Shown here piece after piece: positions 14,479-20,480 of a DNA stretch of 20,480 bases. The stretch is from Pseudomonadota bacterium (GTDB taxonomy: Bacteria > Pseudomonadota > Alphaproteobacteria > Rhizobiales > Hyphomicrobiaceae): NCBI GenBank assembly GCA_023430315.1, contig JAEZAW010000011.1, positions 1 through 20,480 on the forward strand, read 5' to 3'. The position numbers and the translations under genes are program-made. The notes under the pieces are model-generated. The model was not told the origin of the DNA. It searched no databases and saw only the letters and a program-made list of their open reading frames with translations. Each line of letters starts with the position of its first letter. The first letter of the stretch is position 1.

Positions 14479-15468
14479 ATGCCATCAAATTCATCGATTT
14501 CGAGTGGTTCGAGACATATTGTTATCGGCGGTGGCAGCGGTTTCATCGGCAGCGCGTTGACAAAAGCACTGCGAGCCCGCGGTGATCGTGTCACCTGGAT
14601 TTCCCGGACACCCGGCCCGGATCGCGTGACTTGGGACAATCTTGCCGTCAACGGCCTTCCGGCGTGTGACGCGGTCGTCAATCTCGCGGGCCAGCACATT
14701 CTCGATATTCGTCGCCGGTGGAATGACGACTATCGCAACGAAGTAATTCGCTCGCGGGTCGATACGACAAAAACTCTGGTCGCGGCCCTTAACAACAGCG
14801 CCCAGCCACCTGCAGTCTTCGTATCCACTGCCGGAAAGTGCTTCTACGGCACGAAAGAACTCGATTCATCCGAGGCGCACCCGGAGCTCGATGAAGACTC
14901 CAAACCTATGGGCCTCGATTTCCCCGCCGAGCTTGTCGGCCAATGGGAAGCGGCGGCAGATGGGATCGACGCGTCCCGTATCCGCCACGTCAAGCTGCGC
15001 ATCGGCGTCGTTCTCGGGAAAGTCGAGCGCAAGTCCTACATTGGCCGGCTCTGGCAGATTGGCCGTGCGCGCGGCTTTCTGCCCATCATTCGACTGCCGT
15101 TCTGCCTCGGCCTCGGCTGCGTCATAGGCAAGGGCACACAGATGCTGCCCTGGGTCCACATCGACGACATGGTCGGCATCCTAATCCACGTGATCGACAA
15201 TCCGGAGACGCACGGCAAATACAATGCTGTCTCACCTGGCATCGTCACCAATCGTGAATTCATCACGAGCTTTGCCAAGCGCCTGCGCCGCCCCGTGGTG
15301 TGGTCGGTGCCGGAAAGGGTGGTGCGCTTCGTCGTTGGCGACGAGCGCTCATCGATCCTTCTGCGGGGGCAGCTCGTACGGCCCAAACGCACGCTCCAGT
15401 CCGGCTATGTCTTCAAATACCCGGAAATAAACGGCGCGCTGAGCGATCTCGTGTATGTCACGATCTGA
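14479..15468 (+). CDS. TIGR01777-family atypical SDR (epimerase-like, DUF1731 C-terminus)
   Basis: This 329-residue protein is an atypical short-chain dehydrogenase/reductase of the TIGR01777 family (E. coli YfcH, animal SDR39U1). The dinucleotide-binding motif GGGSGFIG is at residues 17-24, NLAG at 68-71, RSRVDTT at 91-97, and FPWVHIDD-like PWVHIDDMVGIL in the middle. A DUF1731-like C-terminus ends with RGQLVRPKRTLQSGY. As in the family, there is no classical YxxxK catalytic pair. Cofactor is probably NADP; the substrate is unknown. Segments such as SRTPGPDRVTWDNL and GLPACDAVVNLAG recall SDR39U1 more than YfcH (from memory). The first 60 codons use more A/T-ending codons than the neighbours. 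The Shine-Dalgarno before ATG 14479 is weak (GGTGG). It is 32 bp upstream of ubiG on the same strand. Confidence 0.88.
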   Translation: MPSNSSISSGSRHIVIGGGSGFIGSALTKALRARGDRVTWISRTPGPDRVTWDNLAVNGLPACDAVVNLAGQHILDIRRRWNDDYRNEVIRSRVDTTKTLVAALNNSAQPPAVFVSTAGKCFYGTKELDSSEAHPELDEDSKPMGLDFPAELVGQWEAAADGIDASRIRHVKLRIGVVLGKVERKSYIGRLWQIGRARGFLPIIRLPFCLGLGCVIGKGTQMLPWVHIDDMVGILIHVIDNPETHGKYNAVSPGIVTNREFITSFAKRLRRPVVWSVPERVVRFVVGDERSSILLRGQLVRPKRTLQSGYVFKYPEINGALSDLVYVTI

Positions 15469-15500
15469 CGCAGGCACGCCTTCCGAGAAAGCGAGCCACC

Positions 15501-16274
15501 ATGCTGCGCAAGGACATCCTCAGGCAGGCACAAGCGAACACGAAGACGACCGCTGATCCCCAAGAAATCGAGCGGTTCACGCACCTCGCGGATGAATGGT
15601 GGAAGCCGGACGGCGCTTTCAAGGTCGTCCATGCTTTCAACAAGGCGCGCGTCGACCACCTGGCACGGCGCATACCGCAACTCGTCAACCGTGACCCGAA
15701 TGCTGCCTCGCCACTTGCGGGACTCAGCCTCCTCGACGTCGGCTGCGGCGCAGGCATCGTCACGGAACCGATCTCGCGTCTCGGCGCTACCGTGCTTGGC
15801 ATCGATGCAGCAGAACGCAACATCTTGGTCGCCGAGCGCCACGCCGCACTCACGGCGGCGCCCGTCATCTATCGTCACGCTCTGCCGGAAGAGCTGCTGG
15901 CGTCAGGGCAGCGTTTCGATATCGTCCTGTCGCTTGAAGTCGTGGAGCATGTGGCCAACGTGCCCGATTTTCTGTCCGTAATCGGCCAGCTCGTGGCGCC
16001 AGGCGGTTCGCTCGTCATCGGTACGTTGAACCGCACGGCCATCTCTTTCATCAAGGCCATAGTCGGCGCCGAGTATGTGTTGCGCTGGATGCCGCGCGGT
16101 ACACATGATTGGCGGAAGTTCGTGACGCCCTTCGAGCTAGAGACCCACCTGTCCCCGCTCGGCTTCTCCGTCATTGAGAGGTGCGGCGTCGAACTCATGC
16201 CGCCCAGCATGCAGTGGCGCATCACGCAGAGCACCAACACCACCTATCTGCAGTTCCATCGGCGCCAAGCCTAG
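15501..16274 (+). CDS. ubiG: Ubiquinone biosynthesis O-methyltransferase
   Basis: UbiG carries out both SAM-dependent O-methylations of ubiquinone synthesis, on the 2-polyprenyl-6-hydroxyphenol and demethyl-ubiquinol intermediates, at the inner membrane surface. The 257-residue product is of normal length. The N-terminal signature ERFTHLADEWWKPDG (about 24-38) binds the quinone-type substrate region. SAM motif I is LLDVGCGAGIVTEP (77-90), the acidic strand-2 end is GIDAAE (100-105), and LEVVEHV (145-151) and FVTPFEL follow as in the family. ATG 15501 gives the canonical N-terminus; the upstream ribosome-binding site is weak, and the gene is probably translated from the same message as the epimerase-like gene 32 bp upstream. 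It converges on manC with a 16-bp gap. The COQ10-like protein at the left edge belongs to the same quinone theme but is far away. Confidence 0.96.
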   Translation: MLRKDILRQAQANTKTTADPQEIERFTHLADEWWKPDGAFKVVHAFNKARVDHLARRIPQLVNRDPNAASPLAGLSLLDVGCGAGIVTEPISRLGATVLGIDAAERNILVAERHAALTAAPVIYRHALPEELLASGQRFDIVLSLEVVEHVANVPDFLSVIGQLVAPGGSLVIGTLNRTAISFIKAIVGAEYVLRWMPRGTHDWRKFVTPFELETHLSPLGFSVIERCGVELMPPSMQWRITQSTNTTYLQFHRRQA

Positions 16275-16290
16275 CAAGCTGACGCACCGG

Positions 16291-17736
16291 TCACCGCGTC
16301 TCGTCGGCCGCGCGGTGATAGATGTCGTCGGTGCGCTCGATGTCGTCCTCGCCGAGGTAGCTGCCGATCTGCACCTCGATGATCTCGACTGGCACCTTGC
16401 CCGGGTTCTCGAGCCGATGCCACTGCGTCGCGATGATGTAGGCGCTCTCGTTCTCGCGCACGAGCTGCTCGTTCTCGCCGATCACCACCTTGGCCGTACC
16501 CTGCACGACGACCCAGTGCTCGGAGCGGTGATGATGGCGCTGCATGGAAAGCTTGGCGCCCGGCTTCACGTGCAGCAGCTTGACCTGGAAGCGTGGCCCG
16601 ATGCTCAACGTCTCGAAGAAACCCCAGGGCCGATAGTTGCGCAGATGCTGCTCGTGCTCCCGGCGTCCCTCGCGCTTGAGCCGCGCCACGATCTTGGACA
16701 CGTCCTGTGCGCGCTCCTTGTCGGCCACGAGCAGCGCGTCCGGCGTATCGACGATGACGAGGTTCTTGACGCCGATCGCGGCAACGAGCGAGCGCTCGCT
16801 GTGCACGTAGAGACCGGTCGAATCCTCCATGATCGCCGTACCGCGGGCATAGTTGCCATCGGCATCCTGTTTGGCGATCTCCCAGAGCGACGACCACGAG
16901 CCGACATCATTCCAGCCGACATCGATCGGCAGCACCGCAGCCTTCTGCGTGCGCTCCATCACTGCATAGTCGATCGAGATGGCGGGCGCCGCCGCAAAGG
17001 CATTGCCGTCGAGGCGCAGGAAGCCCAGATCCTCGCGCGCGTTCGCAAGCGCACCCCTCGCCGCAGCGAGGATATCGGGCGCGAGGCGCTGCATCTCATC
17101 GATGAATGTGCGCGCGTGCAGCACGAAAATGCCGCTGTTCCAAAGGTACGTACCCGCGGCGACGTAGCCTTCGGCCGTTGCCCGGTCCGGCTTCTCGACG
17201 AAGGCGTCAACGGCACGGGCGCCGGCGCTGCCCTCGGCCAGCGGCGCGCCGGACCGGATGTAGCCGTAGCCCGTGTGCGGCGATGACGGCTTGATGCCGA
17301 ACAGAACGAGGCGGCCTGCCGCAGCAACCGTGCCGGCGCGCCTCACGGCGTCCGCAAAAGCAGCAGGGTCGTCGATCACGTGGTCGGAAGGCATGATGAC
17401 GAGAATGCCCTCGGCGTCGCGCGCGGCGACGGCAAGCGCAGCGACGGCAATGGCCGGCGCGGTATTGCGGGCGACTGGTTCGAGATAGATCGCCGCGGGC
17501 TTGATGCCGGCGCGCTCCAGTTCCTCCCGTACCAGAAAACGATGGTCGTTGTTGCAGAGCAGGACAGGCGGCGCGAAGCCCTCGGTCGGCGGCAGGCGGC
17601 GCAGCGTCGCGCCGAGAAAGCTCGGATCGCCGTCATCGAAGAAGCGGATGAACTGCTTCGGATACATGGCGCGCGAAAGTGGCCAGAGGCGCGTGCCAGA
17701 CCCGCCGGATAGGATGACCGGATAAAGCTTTGCCAC
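16291..17736 (-). CDS. manC: Mannose-1-phosphate guanylyltransferase / mannose-6-phosphate isomerase
   Basis: This 481-residue bifunctional type II enzyme makes GDP-mannose: the N-terminal nucleotidyltransferase couples GTP and mannose-1-phosphate, and the C-terminal cupin interconverts mannose-6-phosphate and fructose-6-phosphate. GDP-mannose feeds exopolysaccharide, LPS or GDP-fucose synthesis. The GTP-binding signature LSGGSGTRLWPLSR is at residues 9-22, followed by MYPKQF. EPVARNTAPA, MPSDHVI and FVEKP are also present. The cupin metal site is QRHHHRSEHW with H401-H403, E406 and H407, plus H440. The start is GTG at 17736 with GGAGGG about eight bases upstream; homologues start MxKLYPVILSGG, which agrees. 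A good promoter is visible (17780-17808). It stands alone, without phosphomannomutase or glycosyltransferase genes nearby. Confidence 0.96.
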   Translation of the reverse strand: MAKLYPVILSGGSGTRLWPLSRAMYPKQFIRFFDDGDPSFLGATLRRLPPTEGFAPPVLLCNNDHRFLVREELERAGIKPAAIYLEPVARNTAPAIAVAALAVAARDAEGILVIMPSDHVIDDPAAFADAVRRAGTVAAAGRLVLFGIKPSSPHTGYGYIRSGAPLAEGSAGARAVDAFVEKPDRATAEGYVAAGTYLWNSGIFVLHARTFIDEMQRLAPDILAAARGALANAREDLGFLRLDGNAFAAAPAISIDYAVMERTQKAAVLPIDVGWNDVGSWSSLWEIAKQDADGNYARGTAIMEDSTGLYVHSERSLVAAIGVKNLVIVDTPDALLVADKERAQDVSKIVARLKREGRREHEQHLRNYRPWGFFETLSIGPRFQVKLLHVKPGAKLSMQRHHHRSEHWVVVQGTAKVVIGENEQLVRENESAYIIATQWHRLENPGKVPVEIIEVQIGSYLGEDDIERTDDIYHRAADETR

Positions 17737-17779
17737 CGCAAGTCCCTCCAGAGTGCCGACGGAATGTCGTCAATAGCGG

Positions 17780-17808
17780 ATTCTATATACTCAGAAATGT
17801 ATCAGCAA
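17780..17808 (-). promoter_or_regulatory. Promoter of manC
   Basis: On the minus strand TTGCTG (17803-17808) and TAGAAT (17780-17785, five of six to the sigma-70 -10 consensus) have an ideal 17-bp spacer that is AT-rich. Expected transcription start is near 17773, giving a leader of under 40 nt. The -35 overlaps the T-tract of the preceding gene's terminator. Confidence 0.5.
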
Positions 17809-17831
17809 AAAGGGCGCGTGACTGCGCCCTT
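17807..17831 (-). terminator. Intrinsic terminator of the aminotransferase gene
   Basis: On the minus strand AAGGGCGC (17824-17831) pairs with GCGCCCTT (17810-17817) around a six-base loop; the T-run spans 17807-17811 (five T, two of them in the stem). It begins 30 bp past the aminotransferase stop. This is the clearest Rho-independent terminator in the window. Confidence 0.85.
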
Positions 17832-17861
17832 CTGTCCTCCTGAAAATCGATCCAGCCTAGG

Positions 17862-19064
17862 CTAGCTGAGGCTGGCGCAGAAACGCTGGATGCGCTGGCA
17901 CGCATCCTCGAGTACGTCCATCGAGCTTGCATAGGAAATGCGGAAGAACGGGCTCAGCGCGAATGCTGCGCCATGCACGGTGGCCGCGCCCGTATCCTCG
18001 AGCAACGCGGTGACGAAATCCTCGTCGTTGTTGATCTTCTTGCCCTTAGGTGTCGTCTTGCCAATCGCGCCCTCGCAGCTCGGATAGACGTAGAACGCAC
18101 CCTGCGGCGTTGCGCACTTCAAGCCCTTGGCCTGATTCAGCATGGACACAACGAGATCGCGGCGCTGCTGGAAGGCCTTGTTGTTTTTCGGGATGAAATC
18201 CTGCGGACCATTGAGCGCCTCGATTCCCGCCCACTGCGTGATGGACGAGGGATTCGAGGTCGACTGCGACTGCAGCTTGCGCATGGCATCGATGAGCGGC
18301 TTTGGACCGCCGCCATAGCCGAGCCGCCAGCCCGTCATGCAGTAGGCCTTGGAGAAGCCGTTCACCGTGAGCGTGCGCTCGTAGAGCCCGGGCTCGACCT
18401 GGGCCATGGTATAGAACTCCAGATCGTCGAAGATCAGGTGCTCGTACATGTCATCCGTCAGCACCCACACGTGCGGATGGCGCATGAGAACGTCGGTCAG
18501 CGCTTTCAGCTCGTCGCGCGTATAGGCCGCACCCGTCGGATTGCACGGGGCGTTGAACATGAACCACTTGGTCTTCGGCGTGATCGCCTTCTCGAGCACC
18601 TCGGGCTGCAGCTTGAAGCCGTGCGCTTGCGTGCACGGGGCCTCGACCGGTTTGCCGCCGCCGAGGAGCACGATATCGGCATAGGACACCCAGTAGGGCG
18701 CCGGCATGATGACCTCGTCGCCCGGATTGAGCGTGGCGAGCAGCGCGTTGTAGAGCACCTGCTTGCCGCCCGTACCGACCGAGATCTGGCTGCGATTGTA
18801 CTCGAGGCCATTCTCGCGCTTGAACTTGCCGCAGATGGCGTCCTTGAGCTCGGGCGTCCCGTCGATGTCCGTATAGCGCGTTTTATTCTCGCGCAGCGCG
18901 CGGATGGCGGCTTCCTTGATGTTCTCCGGCGTATTGAAGTCCGGCTCGCCCTGGCTCAGAACGATAATGTCTCGACCCTCGGCGGCCAGCGCGCGCGCTT
19001 TGGCCGAGATCCCCATGGTCTGGGAAAGCTGGATCCGGTTCAAGCTGTCGGCAAAAAAGCCCAT
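17862..19064 (-). CDS. aatA: PLP-dependent aspartate aminotransferase, class Ib
   Basis: This fold-type I aminotransferase has 400 residues, typical of subgroup Ib aspartate aminotransferases, which exchange the amino group between aspartate and 2-oxoglutarate; some members also accept prephenate. The PLP-binding lysine is K239 in NGFSKAYCMTGWRLGY. Further PLP-site residues are N175 in NPTGAA, D204 and Y207 in LTDDMYEHL, W125 in PAPYWVSY and R247. The N-terminus (SLNRIQLSQTMGISAKA, LSQGEPDFNTP) fits the subgroup. I chose ATG 19064 because the protein then aligns with family starts and a GAGAG lies upstream; a GTG at 19094 would add ten residues but lacks a ribosome-binding site. A clear terminator follows. 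The symbol aatA is used for rhizobial class-Ib enzymes; aspC would be equally defensible. Confidence 0.94.
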   Translation of the reverse strand: MGFFADSLNRIQLSQTMGISAKARALAAEGRDIIVLSQGEPDFNTPENIKEAAIRALRENKTRYTDIDGTPELKDAICGKFKRENGLEYNRSQISVGTGGKQVLYNALLATLNPGDEVIMPAPYWVSYADIVLLGGGKPVEAPCTQAHGFKLQPEVLEKAITPKTKWFMFNAPCNPTGAAYTRDELKALTDVLMRHPHVWVLTDDMYEHLIFDDLEFYTMAQVEPGLYERTLTVNGFSKAYCMTGWRLGYGGGPKPLIDAMRKLQSQSTSNPSSITQWAGIEALNGPQDFIPKNNKAFQQRRDLVVSMLNQAKGLKCATPQGAFYVYPSCEGAIGKTTPKGKKINNDEDFVTALLEDTGAATVHGAAFALSPFFRISYASSMDVLEDACQRIQRFCASLS

Positions 19065-19139
19065 GGCTGGAGGTCTCTCGGTTGTTTCGGACACCTGTTT
19101 CGGAGGCCGGCCTCATGCCGGTCCCGCAAGGCGGCGCGG

Positions 19140-19168
19140 ACACTAGGCGCGGCTCACCCGGGGCGCAA
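19140..19168 (-). promoter_or_regulatory. Candidate promoter of the aminotransferase gene
   Basis: On the minus strand TTGCGC (19163-19168, preceded by C as in the alphaproteobacterial CTTG form) and TAGTGT (19140-19145) are spaced by 17 bp. It sits about 75 bp before the chosen start codon. Both hexamers are only half matches. Confidence 0.3.
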
Positions 19169-19209
19169 GCAGGGATTGCCCCAAGAAGGGCGAAAAATGC
19201 CCAAAGCAC

Positions 19210-19224
19210 GCAATTGCGAATTGC
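19210..19224. promoter_or_regulatory. Perfect dyad GCAATT-GCG-AATTGC, candidate regulator site
   Basis: Six-base arms at 19210-19215 and 19219-19224 are exact inverted repeats around a three-base centre. The dyad ends two bases before the -35 hexamer of the FYDLN gene promoter (19227), the usual place for an activator or an upstream-binding repressor. It is AT-rich in a GC-rich gap. It is also upstream of the divergent aminotransferase gene. Confidence 0.4.
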
Positions 19225-19226
19225 TT

Positions 19227-19255
19227 TTGACACCGCCCGGCACCCGTGGCAATGA
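19227..19255 (+). promoter_or_regulatory. Promoter candidate of the FYDLN-acid gene
   Basis: TTGACA (19227-19232) is a perfect sigma-70 -35. A 17-bp spacer leads to CAATGA (19250-19255), a poor -10 that nonetheless matches the -10 region of the zinc peptidase promoter (5157-5162) and shares the flanking bases GG before and GCA after. The start codon is about 52 bp downstream. Confidence 0.45.
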
Positions 19256-19307
19256 GCAGGCCCGAAAAAACCCCGAATGTTCCGCCCCCGAGGCGTGAGG
19301 CCATGCC

Positions 19308-19703
19308 ATGTCCATGAAAACCGAGCGTGGCACCAAGCGGACGTGCCAGAGCGCGTCCTGCGGTGCTCGATTCTACGATCTCAATCGCGATCCGATCGTC
19401 TGCCCGATCTGCGGCACGATCTACGAAATGATGACGACGACGGCGGTCGGCGCAGTTGCTGCCGCCGCGGCCGAGAAGACGCGTCGTCCTGCTCCCGCGG
19501 CCAAGAAGCCCGAATTCGAGGGCGCGGCGCCCGCCGAGGCGCCTGATGTCGAGGCTGATGAGGCACTCGTCGACATCGATGCGGATGACGAGGCCATCAG
19601 CGACGACGACGACGAGACATTCCTCGAGGCCGAGGAAGAGGACGGCGGCGACGTCAGCGGCATTATCGGTGGTACTGTGCCGGAAGGCGAAGAGGAAGCC
19701 TGA
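19308..19703 (+). CDS. FYDLN-acid family protein (TIGR02300), zinc-ribbon plus acidic tail
   Basis: This 131-residue protein has the defining GTKRTCQ...ARFYDLNRDPIVCP start and a long acidic C-terminus (Asp/Glu-rich from about residue 78). The N-terminal segment has four cysteines, C13, C18, C32 and C35 (C-x4-C and C-x2-C), consistent with a small zinc ribbon. A linker rich in Ala, Pro and Lys (about 48-72) separates ribbon and tail. The family is conserved in alphaproteobacteria and has no established function; the zinc-ribbon-plus-acidic-tail design suggests nucleic-acid or protein contacts, which is inference. ATG 19308 is chosen because GAGG (19297-19300) is seven bases upstream; nearby ATGs at 19303 (other frame) and 19314 fit less well. 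It has its own dyad and promoter upstream. In several relatives I recall a tRNA near this gene; none is present here. Confidence 0.9.
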   Translation: MSMKTERGTKRTCQSASCGARFYDLNRDPIVCPICGTIYEMMTTTAVGAVAAAAAEKTRRPAPAAKKPEFEGAAPAEAPDVEADEALVDIDADDEAISDDDDETFLEAEEEDGGDVSGIIGGTVPEGEEEA

Positions 19704-19783
19704 GGCCAAGGGGCACCACGCCCGCAGATCGGCGGCGCGGCACTCCATGAGCGGCGGGGCACCTGACAGGAGCTGAGCCGACC

Positions 19784-20480
19784 GTGAGTGCGCGCGCCCC
19801 CTTCGAGATCGGCGGTCAACAGGTGCCGGCAGGCACGCGTACGCTCGTCGATCTTCCGGTCTCAAAGCTTTCGAACCACACGCAGGTCACGCTACCGGTC
19901 CACGTCATCCATGGACGCGAGGGCGGCCAGACCATGTTCGTCTCGGCTGCCGTTCACGGCGACGAGTTGAACGGCGTCGAGATCATCCGGCGCGTGCTGC
20001 GCTTCGTCGATCCTGCGACCCTGCGCGGCACGCTGCTCTGCGTGCCCGTGGTCAACGCGTACGGCTTCATCGGCCGCTCGCGCTATCTCCCCGACCGGCG
20101 CGATCTCAATCGTTCGTTCCCGGGCTCGGCAACGGGATCGCTCGCCGCCCGGCTCGCCAACATCATGCTCGCCGAGGTGATCCGCCGTTCGCACTTCGGC
20201 GTCGATCTCCACACCGCAGCTGTCCATCGCGTGAACCTGCCGCAGATCCGCGCGGATTTTGCCGCGCGTCCGGGCTGCCGCGAGCTTGCCGAGATCTTCG
20301 GCGTGCAGGTCGTGCTCGCCTCGCCCGAGCGCGACGGCTCACTGCGCGCAGCCGCGACGCAGGCCGGCGTCGATGTGCTCGTCTACGAAGGCGGCGAGGG
20401 CCTGCGCTTCGACGAATTCGCCATCAAGGCCGGCGTCGAGGGTATCGGACGTATCATGGCTGCGCGCGGCCTCCTCGAGC
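19784..20480 (+). CDS. Succinylglutamate desuccinylase/aspartoacylase-family zinc hydrolase, 3' end beyond window
   Basis: This gene is cut by the right edge after 232 residues. It belongs to the M14-like AstE/AspA family, whose members hydrolyse N-acyl amino acids or related amides. Zinc ligands are visible: H58 and E61 in VHGDELNGVEI, and H143 in DLHTA. The substrate-binding DRRDLNRSFPGS segment (104-115) is conserved, as is VVNAYGFIGRSRYLPD. A later glutamate in LVYEGGEG may be the catalytic base. A GTG start at 19784 is used; AGGAG (19768-19772) is eleven bases upstream, a little far. It lies 80 bp after the FYDLN gene on the same strand, so cotranscription is possible. AstE proper acts in arginine catabolism, but this sequence resembles the broader group often found beside RimK-type ATP-grasp genes; what follows is outside the window. 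Exact substrate unknown. Confidence 0.9.
   Translation, partial: MSARAPFEIGGQQVPAGTRTLVDLPVSKLSNHTQVTLPVHVIHGREGGQTMFVSAAVHGDELNGVEIIRRVLRFVDPATLRGTLLCVPVVNAYGFIGRSRYLPDRRDLNRSFPGSATGSLAARLANIMLAEVIRRSHFGVDLHTAAVHRVNLPQIRADFAARPGCRELAEIFGVQVVLASPERDGSLRAAATQAGVDVLVYEGGEGLRFDEFAIKAGVEGIGRIMAARGLLE

Noticed and set aside
19065..19094. Longer aminotransferase from GTG 19094
   Set aside because: No Shine-Dalgarno, and the extra ten residues do not fit family N-termini; kept only as an alternative.
17973..19298. A 441-codon open frame antisense to the aminotransferase
   Set aside because: Arg/Leu/Ala/His-rich with no domain; the opposite strand has an intact, fully conserved enzyme.
19704..19783. 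Possible tRNA gene after the FYDLN gene
   Set aside because: I looked for a cloverleaf because a tRNA is found near this gene in some relatives; no T-loop, anticodon stem or CCA-type acceptor pairing is visible.
1..20480. Defence, phage, transposon, toxin-antitoxin or biosynthetic cluster
   Set aside because: The COQ10-like gene is sometimes labelled a RatA toxin, but it has no antitoxin partner and fits the lipA-linked quinone-binding group; no other gene suggests a mobile or defence system.

Overview
The window looks like ordinary chromosome from a GC-rich alphaproteobacterium, most likely of the order Hyphomicrobiales. The evidence is the strong G/C bias at third codon positions, lipA followed by a COQ10/RatA-type START-domain gene, a FYDLN-acid protein (TIGR02300, an essentially alphaproteobacterial family), a quinone-linked ubiG, and a CCCTCTCCCC palindrome of the kind scattered through rhizobial-type genomes. 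I cannot name the genus. I see no rRNA, tRNA, CRISPR array, insertion sequence, phage gene or integration site.

Layout. 1-3104 (all minus strand): a Bcr/CflA-like MFS exporter, a small GlsB/YeaQ/YmgE stress membrane protein, lipoyl synthase lipA, and a COQ10/RatA-like protein that runs off the left edge. 3105-3441 is a divergent gap. 3442-6239 (plus): a four-rhodanese protein with one catalytic cysteine, then a YpfJ-type membrane-anchored zinc peptidase. 6236-7285 (minus): a lone rfbB, whose stop codon overlaps the peptidase's. 7430-9209 (plus): two overlapping RNA-methyltransferase genes (RlmI-like and TrmH/SpoU-like). 9217-11022 (minus): oligoendopeptidase F. 11359-12867 (plus): an orphan NtrC-class sigma-54 response regulator with a strong terminator-like hairpin behind it. 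13028-16274 (plus): DUF1330 protein, pssA, a TIGR01777 epimerase-like protein and ubiG. 16291-19064 (minus): manC and a class-Ib aspartate aminotransferase, separated by a terminator whose T-tract overlaps the manC promoter. 19308-20480 (plus): FYDLN-acid zinc-ribbon protein and an AstE/AspA-type zinc hydrolase cut by the right edge.

Functional themes are housekeeping: lipoate and ubiquinone biology (lipA, COQ10-like, ubiG), RNA modification, membrane phospholipid synthesis (pssA), surface-sugar precursors (rfbB, manC), peptide turnover (pepF, YpfJ-like) and amino-acid metabolism. The genes sit in short blocks of alternating direction. Three convergent pairs are separated by 16 bp or less (one overlaps), with no visible terminator between them.

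I did not find a convincing new multi-gene system. The points most worth a second look are the tetra-rhodanese protein with three cysteine-less domains, a TIGR01777 protein that resembles the animal SDR39U1 branch, a dyad plus promoter upstream of the FYDLN gene, a promoter-like motif shared by two genes, and a double hairpin ahead of lipA. Start codons were chosen from Shine-Dalgarno spacing and family alignment from memory; all homology statements are recognition by eye, not database results.
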